NCBI RefSeq assembly: GCF_963678635.1
Contig: NC_087065.1
Coordinates: 26,929,254 to 26,993,253, forward strand
Origin: Symsagittifera roscoffensis
Lineage: Eukaryota; Xenacoelomorpha; Acoela; Convolutidae
Reading direction: 5' to 3'
Length of the DNA: 64,000 bases
Below the pieces are notes generated by a model. The model saw only the letters and a program-made list of their open reading frames with translations, was not told where the DNA came from and ran no database searches. A program made the position numbers and the translations under genes. Positions within the stretch are counted from its first letter, which is position 1. Every line of letters starts with the position of its first letter. This document shows positions 44,160 through 56,100 of the stretch, one piece after another.

Positions 44160-47100
44160 CTGAAATATACACACCAACACACATGAATCAATCAGCACAC
44201 AAAGCAGCCACGGTGGAAGCATAGAACTTAAAAAACTATTCAAATTAAGTATATAAGCAAAATGACACAAATGCCATTTCATGTTGAATAAAGGATGATG
44301 TCGCAATCAAATTCAAAAAATGCTGGTGCGAAATCTTATAGATATGTGCGTGATCCAGCAACAGCACTGTTTTATAATCAATGCGTTCTTATTTTTCAAA
44401 TAGAGAACTATAAATCGCTTCAGATAGATTTATCTGGTTAAATTACTGATAGACCTAAATCATCAAAAGACTTTTTACCATATAGACGCGACAATCTAGT
44501 AAAAGTTACATGAACACCTATTTTAAAAACATTTTAATTATTAACGACAATCAGTCTGTGGGTAAAACTCTAGGTAATGACTCATTCTATTTCCACTGAT
44601 AAAACATCGTACTTTCAATCTTTGGTCTTAAAAATTGCTGCATACCTCTAGAACTAATTGTAAAAATGATCCAATTGTCTAGTTAAACGCGGACTTGTTC
44701 CGTACTTCACCTAGACATTCAAAAAGCAACCTCAGCCAAAAGTCATGAAAGTTTGCAGAACATGAAATTTCAGTAAGCAATATTTCTGATGACGACACTG
44801 ATACAAGTTAAGGTTAAAGTCAAGGTTAAAGTTAGTCGTCGATAGTACCCGGCAGTGGACTTGGGGAGGTCGTTGGGATGAAAAATCGAGAGCGGACTGG
44901 ATTCCTGACTTGAATAAGTCAGACCTCTCCTCTCCCACTTTAAGTGTCATAAGTTTCAATGCCAACTGCATATATTGTAAGTTTATAGTCTGACTCATCA
45001 CGAACCTCCATCTAGAATATTCCGATAATTATTACAGTTTTCATGACTTCATTCTTTTTTTCGTAACATAGCCTAAAGACAGTCGGGAAAGTGTCAATGA
45101 GCTCAAGGAAACAGAAAAACATTATATTCTGAACATTTTTCAAATTATGAGTTCTTATGAGTTATCAAATTGAGATATTCTGAACAGTTTTCAAATCACC
45201 TTAAACTCTTTTATTTCCAAAAATAATTTGTTTGACTCTTTTCGGATAAAACTCACCCACTTTGAGAAAAATGGATAAATGAGTAAATTTTATTCCGTGG
45301 GGAAATTTACAAACTAACATCTATTTTTGAATTAATTCGATCATATTTTTTCGCGTCATTTGATCGTTATTTGCCTTCCATTTGACAAAAGAATTTAAAG
45401 TAACCAGAAAAAAATCAATACATTTGAGCAAACAACAATTGCGCACACATTGGACTTCTTTTTCCTTGTCTCTTTGTTTATTGACACTTACTAACTCAAC
45501 CGTAACTCACTTGGTAATAAGTGTTATTTTGGTAATAACTGACTTTTGAACATCATTTTGATTTATAAATCTATATGAAGTCTATTTGATGTTCGAAAAA
45601 ATTTCATTTTAAGTAATGATATGCAATTAGAGATTAATTTTTCAAATTAAATTAGTTAACTCACAGCTCGGTTATAATCGCTAACTAGGTTAGTACTTTT
45701 GGGACCCAAGAGATGCGACTCATCTTCTTCGGTAGTCGAGGCTTCATCGTCATCTTCCGTCTTTTCAACTGTTTCGTTTTCCTGTTCGGTTTCGGGCGAA
45801 GACTCGTTATCATTTTCAGCATCTTCTTTTTCGTTAATTTCAGTATCACGATCCTCATTTTCTTTTTCGTAATTTTTGTTCTCTAAGTTTTCTTCTGCAC
45901 TCGATTTATGTTCCTTAACTGTAAATTCGTCTGTCGCATTTTGAGGTTCAACCAAGTCCGACTGAGTTTCAGATACTTCTAGAGATTTGATAGTTTCAGT
46001 CTCAGGTTCGCTTTCTTTTTCGTTGGTCTCGTTTGGTGATAACATGATATCAGCTATGAAATGATACAGTCATAGCTCAATCATGATCACAGAAAATCAA
46101 ACGCTTCAAACGAAATGCCAGGATATATACTACTTTTTTCTACGACAAATTTATTCTACAAGAATAATATGATGCTCATAATTTTTTGGAAAAAAATGAA
46201 CATTTCGTTTGAAACCGAAGAAAGATGAAGTGACAATTCTTATTTACCTGGCACGTTATCGCTTTCGAAAGTTTGCGGCGATGCCGGAGTTGTCTCTTCG
46301 GTGGTGGAGGGAGGCAGTGAGACCAACTGTTCATCCGGAGTCTGGATAGTCAGAGGCGACGAAGATACCGTTTCATCTTTAACATGACGCAGGTCTATAG
46401 CCGTACTTTCGCCTAGCGACTGTGAGACTTCGGTTTCAGTTTCCACACTTCCATTCAACGCATGTTCATGCTCGGGTAAATCTTCGAGCTTGAAAATATT
46501 CGCCGTGGGAGCTGCAGGTCCGTCTCTAAAGTCAACAGTTTTCTCAAGATCAACTGACTCATAAGCCAGAAGAGATCCAACTCGGAGGTCTACACTGTGT
46601 CGTTTATCGGGAACGTCGGGTTCCTTTTCGTCTTCATGAGCATCTGCCGCGACACTAGGGGTTGAGGTTAAAAGGTTAGTGGGATTTCGGGAACGGGACG
46701 GAGTTGTAGGAGGGCTTGAGGGCTAAAATGACTCGCAATTGGAAAACCAGACAACACTCAAAATGTTAGCAAGATTACAAAATAATTAACTGTTAATGAT
46801 TTCAAAACAGTAGTGCGCAGCTATTAGCCAGTTAGTCTACAAAGAGTCAGTCGAAAAAGCAGCATCAGTGATCTTATTATGTGGCGACTTACGTTAAACA
46901 CTGGAGATGGGAGTCCATTCTGTACGACTTGCGAAGAATCGACCTTCAGACTTTCGAGTGGTTTGCCTAAAACAAATTAACTTCAAGTTTCTTGAAAAAG
47001 ACTGTCAAGATATTTTAGATTAAAGAGCCAATTTAGAATATTCCAAGCAATGAGAAACTACACTTACCCATGGGGTCGAACTTTGCCGTTTGAAATCTGC

Positions 47101-50100
47101 CAACATAAGCTTCAATCTCCTCCATGTTTCTGTCCGAGGGTAATTTGAAGCTGGGGCCCATCGCCTCTTTAACTATGTCTTCCCGGCCAATCATCTGCAG
47201 AGCTCTGGTCAAAGCAAACCCACTTGCATCTTGGCCCTCTTTCTCCGCCCAGTGCCTCAACATCGCGATGCCTCTCTGGCTGGCGTCCTGTTGTTCACAG
47301 AAAATTCCGACCACATTAGCCTCGATCTTCAGAGTCTCGGCCAGCATGTGCCAGTCTTCACCCAGCAGGCTGGCTACTTTGACCAGTCTGAGCATTGCCC
47401 TCTCGTGTGAACTGTTGGGACTGAGGTTGGGGTCACACAGTGTTGGGTTCTTCTTCAGGATATCGGTGGATGCAAAGTTGATTGTTCCAGCTTTGTCTTC
47501 AGACTACAAACAAAATTTATCATCATCCAACATCGCTTTTTCAACCAAACATTCCCAATTGGTTCATGAGTTAAGTCGTGTTTGTCCATATAAAAAGAAT
47601 CAGAATGAGATATGCAGCACAGATAATTTAACTTCAAGTATTCCTTCCCGCTCCGCGAATGTACACTGGAGCAAAGCTACTTATGGTGCAGGTCTCCGCA
47701 TTATTAAAAACGCGAAGAGCATGAATAGAGTATAAGCACGTAAATGAGCACAAGCAGGTCTCCATTCAATCGTCCTTTCTTGTTTACGCGCAACAGTCAA
47801 TATTTATTATCTACACATGACCTTGACATAGCGTAAAAAATAAGTTCATGAAAGGAATTGTTTCTACTACATGTGAGTATATATCATGGCTAGCATGTAA
47901 ATAAGACGATTCAGGAAACTTGAATAGCTGATTAGTTCAGGAAACTATTAACGACTATTATTTCATGCTCTGACCTTGACGTAGTCTGGGAGGGTGATGG
48001 TGAGTCTGCACAATCTCAGCTTCTCTTTCTCCTCGTCCGTCCTCTTCATGATCACTCCCCTTGGCTGGGGATAGAAATCCACGGTGCCAACTGGCGCCTG
48101 CTCATCGTCACGCACTTGCACAAAGAACATGATACGGTTCTCTCTAAACACACCTCACACACATTCAATTTGAAACTAGCAAGCACGCCTTCATTAATCA
48201 ATCGACTTGCAGAAAACAATGAACCTTTGAAATATCAAATGTATTTTAGCTTGGACCGTGGAACAAGTAAGATAGCTGGGTCTTTTTAATTATTCCGCCC
48301 AAAAATCAATATTTCAACATCTTGAAGTGAAACTATTTTGCTTCAGTCTGATTGGATAGAATTAGCCTATCAAGTTTCAGTACCATCTCAAAAAGTTTCG
48401 TTTACAACTTCAAGTTGACTTCAAATAAGCCGATTTGGCCAAATATGTAGAATGTTTTCAATGTTTGGTAAAATATTCAAACTTATTTCAAATATACTGA
48501 AAAGTTTTACCCCGTAAAAACACAGAAAATAGCTCCAGAAAAAAGACCACCTTCACAGCTGCTCAAAATTTGGCCTTGTTAGAAGTCGGCTAAAATACAG
48601 ATCAGCTGTGTTACCCAAACCTAAAGAGTGCTATCAGTGTTTTGTTCTCTGCTTTTATACATTGGAAACTACAAAATCGCAAAATTAGAAAATTTTGGCG
48701 GAATAGGTAAAAAGAATCAGATAGTTGGGTCCTAGGAAAAAGCAAGTTTGAAAGTTGAGCCAGGAAAATTTTATGAAATTTTCGAAAATACAAGTAAGCA
48801 AACGCGAACCATGTTTTCGAACATTTTAAGGACTAAAAAAATTCAGGGACCCATTTTAAATTATAGGAACCAACTATCATACTTGTTTACCGGAACCGTT
48901 TCGGAAAACTTTTCTTATTAAGACATTGAAGCAATGAAAAATTGCAATTTAAGATTTTTGCAAAAAAAAAATTAGTTGAGTGTCAAATTTTGATCAGTTT
49001 TTGAAATTTAAGTTTTTTGAAAAAACTTATGAAAAAATAACAAAAACGTCATAACTCGAAAGCTAGAAGTGGTTGATCAGCCATATTTGGAAGCAAGAAT
49101 TTCCATCCCTGAAAGTACACTGACAGCCTTTCACCAATATATAGTTTTCGAAAGTTCTTCAAAAAATAAAAAAAAACGTCATATCTCGGAAGCTTAAATG
49201 ATTTGAACAGACATATTGGAAGGCAATATTTGCGACTCCTGAGAGTATCCTGACAGCTCCCCATAATAGGTTTGGGAATTTCAAATTTTGGCGTTAATCA
49301 CTCAAATCTCGAAATTGAAAATGTTTCTCAAAACTTCAAGACAATCTGTCTAGACGCTTGACCTAAATAAAGATCTTGAGTTAATACTTATCCATATTAT
49401 TGATAGAAAAAACTTCGAACTTTCATGATTTTTGCTTGGTTAACAAGAGGCGCCACTGACAATGTCTAAGCAAAAATCATTGCTTTTTGTTAACCATTGT
49501 CCCCTACAAAAATTGTATGAAAGATTCATGCAAGATTGACAGAGTAGCCTCTTGCTTTTCAGCGAAATCAGAATGGTTGCATAAAAATAGCTCAGATTTT
49601 TTCCACAAAAAAAAATCCTCCTGAATTTTTTCCATCTAAAAATAATACTTTTCAAAATTTGAAGTTTGCTCATTTTTCGAGTAGAATGGGGAGCATATTG
49701 AAACTAAAGTTCACGGGTTAAAAATAGCTTCCATAATATTTAATTACGAGTAAAAAATCTTTTTGGAATATGGTTATATTTAATTAGAATAAAAAATCTT
49801 TTTGCAATAGGATTCTAAAAGGCTGAAAAGGATTTAAGATGGTTCCACATGAATCGTTTACGAGATTGATTTTTCAAGTAGTCAGAACAATGAATTGCGA
49901 TCACTTTCAAAGAAATTGTTGAAGGCAAAAAAAAGAATTTTCAACTCAGCAACTTCTAAAAGCCCGGTCAAATACGTGTATAAATACGTGTCCAAGAGTG
50001 CTCAACAACGCAAACTTACAAGCGCATTAAATAAACATTGACAGAATCTAATGCCATGACTACTCGCAGCACAAATCGACTTCTTCATAGACCGATAGAC

Positions 50101-53100
50101 CCCTCCCCCCTAGAATATTGACCCCTCCAAATTGGTGATTGGGGGGACCGGGTATCTGAATGGACCCCACCGAAATTTTATACCATAAAATTTATACCCA
50201 AAGTTTTAGAAAATTATGCCATTTTTGAGAGCTCCAAATAAAAAAAAATTCAACGCAAAACAATTTTTGCCTGGTTTAAATAACGGAAATTTTATGCCAC
50301 TTTTATGTTCAAGAAAATTTTTGGCTCAATTTTACCATTTTGTTTATCAAAATTAATACAAAGTTGTGGGACTCCCTGATAATTTTGAAGCCCCGGCAAT
50401 GAAAAACTGAAAAACGCCTTTTTCGTTTAAAAAATGTCTAACCACCCCCGGCAATTTTCAGCCCTCCGCGACGTACTGCAGAGTATGTTTTAACTGCTGA
50501 GCGTGTCTGACCTGAAAGGCACGAAGACTGTGTCCGGCTGCTTTTCTATTCCGGAGGAGGCCGCCTGCAGGTTTCCATGGGTCATCTCCACAAATGTCCT
50601 CGCCATGTCCAGCACCGAGATGTCTCTGCTCTTGGAGATTAGGGAGAAGTTGAGCTGGTTCTCCAGACAGGGGTCATGTTTGTCGTCTAACATCAGGAAC
50701 GCCCTCACAAGAGCCTGCTGCTCGTCATGACGCTTCCCAAATACGAAAAACTTGGCCTGGTAGGGCACGATCATCGCCTATATAAATAAATAAATAAATA
50801 AATAAATTCTCAGGATACCACTTAAATTCGGTATACTTTCTAGAATGAAAAAATGGAATCCTGGCGCCAAAAAAAACAGATATACACGAGCGACGCTCAT
50901 CGTTGAAAAAATTGAATGAAATCTGTTAAGGCGGAGATGAGTTAAAATAAAATCTTCTCAGCTAAAAGGATAGAAATTGACCTATTTTTGCAACGCCGGT
51001 AATTCTAATTTTAACAACTCACTTCTCGGTAGAGCTCAGCGGCCATCTTCAGATTCCTGTCCAACACCATCTTACCCTCGGCTGACTCTGAGCTCGTATT
51101 TTCGGGCATTGCGTACTCGATGACCCAATATCGCCCTGAGATCATAGTCGTGAACGCGATTCTGCCATCTTTGTCTGGCTTGTTCAAAACAAACGACTCT
51201 GTTTTGTCTTCAAAGACCGAGGGATCTGTCTTGGCCTGGACGCTTCTAAGGACTCTCAATTCTGTCTTCGTTCCCGCGGGCCACGCTGGGTAGTCACTTG
51301 AAGGGTGGGGAAGGTACACTGTGAAAACTTGATGAAAGCGTCTTCTTTGAGGCTCGACAGTAACCACTGGACTGCATCTGAACTTGGACCCACAAATCCT
51401 TCTGACCAAATCAGTCGGCATCTTGTACACTTGGAGTCCGATTTCAATGGTCTTTTTGAGAGCCTCTTCGGGGAAGGACAATTGTACATGTGCATGAACA
51501 GATGAAGAAAGTAGGCCTCCTTTGGGCCCGATGGGACTAACGTCTTTCTTTATTCGCGAGATCAGAAGCATCACCTTTGGGAACTCTCGCATGATTACTC
51601 GACAGATTCGAGGAGTCTGTAAATCTTCTTGGGCGATCTGATCTAAAATAGCCCAAAAAGTAAAAACTTTCTTGAAAAAACATTCAGCTTCGCAGTGAAA
51701 AAGAGTCGCGCTAGATAATTCTAAGATGATGATGGACTTATACGACTTCATGAAAATCACAGGACGATGAAGCTCTGTATCAATTAATATCATAAACACG
51801 CTATGAAAGCGCGTCGTCAATTTTAAAGGTTATGAAGAAATATTTTTAGAATACCAATCAGGTCAACCTTGTATGACAACTTTTGGACGATTAAATTTTA
51901 ACCATTTCCATTTAGTATGTCCGGTTATTGGGATTGATTTAGCTACATACCGATGGTGCTTTTTCGCGCTACAAAATAGAATAAGGTCAAACTAAGGCTA
52001 AATAAAGCTGAAAGAAGGTAATCTTGTCTGATGAACATCGTATGAAGGACTCATTGCTTTCGAAAAACAGCTTAGAAATTCTCTCGCTACCCCATAAAAG
52101 AATGATTAAGTATTATCTGAAGTGTCCATCACTAGATCAAACTCGCCCGCTAAGAATGGACTTGTTTTCATATCTTTGAAAAGGAAGTTCACACTTCGAG
52201 CCAATAACTAAATGAATAATTTAGGGTACACTCTAAGCGTATCGTACAGCTAATACATGCATCTTGCTGTGAACTAAATGAGCACAAAACTTCACTTGAT
52301 CGTGTTTGGTTACCTTCGGTGGCCATGGAGATGTTGAGAGCCTCCTCGATCTGTTTCTCCAGGGGTTCCTGCGTGTGTTCCGTCCACACTCCCGCCTCAC
52401 TGCAGTTCAGCACTGCTATCTCCCTCTGCCCATTGCACAAGTCCGCAAAGTGGGGCACCTCCAGAATCACAGTACTGAACAACACACAACAACACTGCAT
52501 ATCACGCACCAAAAAAGTTAATGACTCCTTTTTTATATTGATTTTATGGCTTTTTGTCAGGCAAAACTTTCCAAAACAGACTATGGAACTAAAACACAAG
52601 AAATATAGAAAAAAAAAGAAAAACCTGGCGCTTTCTCACTGCTACCACGCACAAAACCAGCTTAGATAACACATTCAGTTAATATCACATATCGAATTAG
52701 ATGAATACAATTTCTTGATTTTTTTTAATTGCGCGTTACCCGTTGAACTTGAGATGTGGCGGGTCCATCTCCAGAGGTCTGGCTGCGAATGCCTCTCCCT
52801 CCGCCTTGGGGTATTTCTTCACCATCTTCTCAGGTCGGATGTATCTGCACTTGATCCTAGTGGGCTCATCCACCCTCCTTGGGGGAATTATGATCCTGAT
52901 GCCAGAATGTCTGGCTCCTCTCTGGGTCACACCTTTCGCTGTCACCACGAAGGACACAAAGAACCTGCAAAGCGTAAAAAGTGTCACAATCAACCGAAAC
53001 TTGAATTATTCCCTATACGACTGAATAAATACACGGCGCAACAGGTTGATAAAGCTAACGAAACGTATTGTAACCTAAATTAGACATGCATTCAACTCGG

Positions 53101-56100
53101 CAGCAGTATTAGCACAACTATTTGACATGAATAAATTTTAAACAATTCCAAAATTGAGCCATTGGCACTTTATTATGCTGTCGTGGCTTTTTCACCGAAC
53201 AATCTTGAATTTGACGAAGATACAATATAACAGATGAACAAACGATACAATTTAAGAACCTCGAATCGTGTTGGATCGTTATAGTGGACGTATAGTGATA
53301 TAGCGAAGATGCTATATGAATAACGAACTAGTATATCGTTTGAACAGATAATATACCTTGTGCTGAAGCCATGAAAAGAAAGGAAAGTTAGTTATGTCGT
53401 TAGGAGAAACCAGGTGGCTCTGAAGCAAAAAAAATCTATGTAGAACAATGATAGCTCGTTAATGTGCAACTAGCACAGAATGTTCCGACCATAGTCTTGA
53501 AAAATAACAAACAAAGTATTTTCAAATTAGTGTCCTTTTTTCTGCGTGATGTGATAAAAGGCTATGAACGAAAAACTGGGACTTATTCGACAGTCATAGT
53601 AAAATAGGCAAACTGGACAATATAAAGCGACGAAGCCCGTATAAATTAACCGCAACTTTTCAACACGAATTAACAATTTAAGCAAAAAAACAATGGAAAT
53701 AAAACTCAGACCGTTTACAACCAATATGGAAATAAAATTAATAGAAAATTAACAGAACTTCAAATGCAGACATGCTCAAAATTGATCTGTTGACCAGATA
53801 TGTCTGCTGGCGAAATTATTCGGTGATGTTGTTTAACTAATTGTTAACCTGAGAAAAAATGTTCCGATTTGACAACATTTGCTGATTGCAAGTGATATTT
53901 AATAAAATTCAATTTAATTTTTATTTTAATCAAGGTTCCCGATGCTACGAAGAAAAGCCACCTACCCAGCCCTCCTGGATCTAGCGAGATCTATTCCATC
54001 GTCGCCTCCTTCGTCGCTCATGGTTCCACTTTTCATTCTGTTCAAGTCTGTCACTGAGAGTCTGTTCCAGGTCTCGTACCTCTCCCTGTAAGAAGAGATG
54101 GTCAATCCAGAGATGTTGGAGGTGCCACTCGTCGGTCGACTGGCGAATCCGCCGATGATGTCACCGCTGGTTGGACGCGAGTCCTGCCAAAAACATCAAA
54201 ATAGATGGTCCATATTGATCAAAAGCAATTTATTGAGAACGTAGTATGGATTAAAGTTGACATAAATACTTGCCTTGATAGTCCACAAGTTAAATGATAA
54301 ATTAGACTGTTACAGAAACTTTCAAATCACGTTTTAAGCACAGCGGCGAAGCTTGCTATCAGAGAAAAAGCAAGCATAATTGAAAAAAGTACAAGAGTTA
54401 CTTCGTTTGTCTGCTTTCGTCGAAAACTGTGAGCTCAAAACAAACCCAGGCCAGTACTCTTCTAACGAAAACAAAAACAGCTGGAAAGCTTTCATGGTAA
54501 CCGGAAAAAAATTGTTGCATTTCTTAAACAAAATTAAAACTTGATTTTTGGCGAAACATTTATATCACAATGAAACTCTAGGGTTTTGAAGAATCTTTTA
54601 CGATTGGCACTTTTTTTCATTAACCCAGCCCAATTAGAGAAAACTGGCTCATTAGGTACTTTTTCTATTTCGCTGGGATTTCTGAGAATTTAAGTCAACT
54701 TTGAAATTAAATGTAATTCACGTTTTTTCGCCCAATTTGCACTTTCGTTATACGGAAGCGTGATTTTTTTTCCTTCAAACAAATGAATCTATTGATTGAA
54801 AACAAAATCTCAGATTTGTTAGGTTAGTTTTTGAGAAAACAAAAAAAAATCAAAAATATCGGTTAAAAATTCCCTCACAGACTTTTTCGAAAGCTGCAGA
54901 CAAAGGGGTAAAGCAAAAAGAGACCAGTAAAGCATGCAGCCACACAAAAATTTAGTCGATCTTTCTATCCATAGCCTTGTTTTTGAAAATCGGTAACGAA
55001 GTTTTTGAGAAAAAAATACTATTTTTTTTTGCAAAAAGTGATACAATTTCCCGTCTCAGCGTCTCAAAAAAAAATTTAAGCAATAGTCATAATACCTTTC
55101 ATAATACCTGTTTTTATCAAACAAGAATTCTAGGCAAACATGCCAACCAAGACATTTGAAGTTGGAACTTATGAAGCGGAAACAAGGCCGACAATCTTTG
55201 AGCAGACACCAGTTCGGCCGAAAAAAAAATACTTTAAAAAATTCAAATCCCCCAGAAACTACCCTGAGGTACCTTAGTACACATACAGTAGATAAATTTG
55301 AATTTTCATGAAATTGAGCATGCAAAGCAGCATCATAAATGATTCAACTGATTTTGTTACTCTAGTTGTTAACCCGAAAAATTCCAATTTCATACCGCTT
55401 GATAGTCGCAAGCATAATAATATACCAGGCTGAATATTCGGTAAAAAAGTAGTTCAGTGAAAAAAAAAACAAATTCATGTTCCCGGCTACAACCCTCTCC
55501 TGATAATGAAAGCATATTGTCAAAATTTAGAGAACGTGGAAATGTACACTGACGGGGTTGAGGAAGGAGTTGTTGTTGAAGGTGTTGAGTTTGCTGGTGG
55601 TTGTGCTGAAGATGATGTCATCCTGGTTGAGCCAGTCCTCGTCCTCATTGTTCACATAGGGACCATTGATGTCATCAACTACACAACAATCATCAGCTAG
55701 TTATCCATTACCATAATATGGTATGGTTGCATCAGTTAAATCTACGAGGGATCAGACCACACCTAGCGTTAATTTCTAGCCCCGATTATGTCGAGCAATA
55801 ACTTAAATTAGATTCCGAAAAGCCTCACACAGTGTCATGTCAGAGCACAGAATGTTCCGATCACAGTATTTTTGTAGCAGATTTCATTAAACTTCAATCT
55901 GAGTGCAGCAAGCTTCTATCTGAAGATATTTTTCAGTGTAATAGTAATAAATCTAATATAATAGTCTCTTTGTACTAAGCCCCACTGAATATAAAAAGAC
56001 TGCACTCTTAATCTATGCAAATACCTTAACGTAGCCGTCTGACAGTTGGAAAAGAGTAATGAACGCAAGGAAACAAAAACTGACTTTTTGAAAAAATTTC

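Noticed and set aside
47124-47735. 203-codon open frame on the plus strand
   Set aside because: It lies opposite the ankyrin Death-domain exon, whose minus-strand reading has clear homology and matching splice sites; the plus frame is its shadow.
54819-55325. Frames of 75 and 89 residues in the R3 repeat as a gene
   Set aside because: The second R3 copy at 12001-12450 breaks these frames, so they are not kept as coding sequence.
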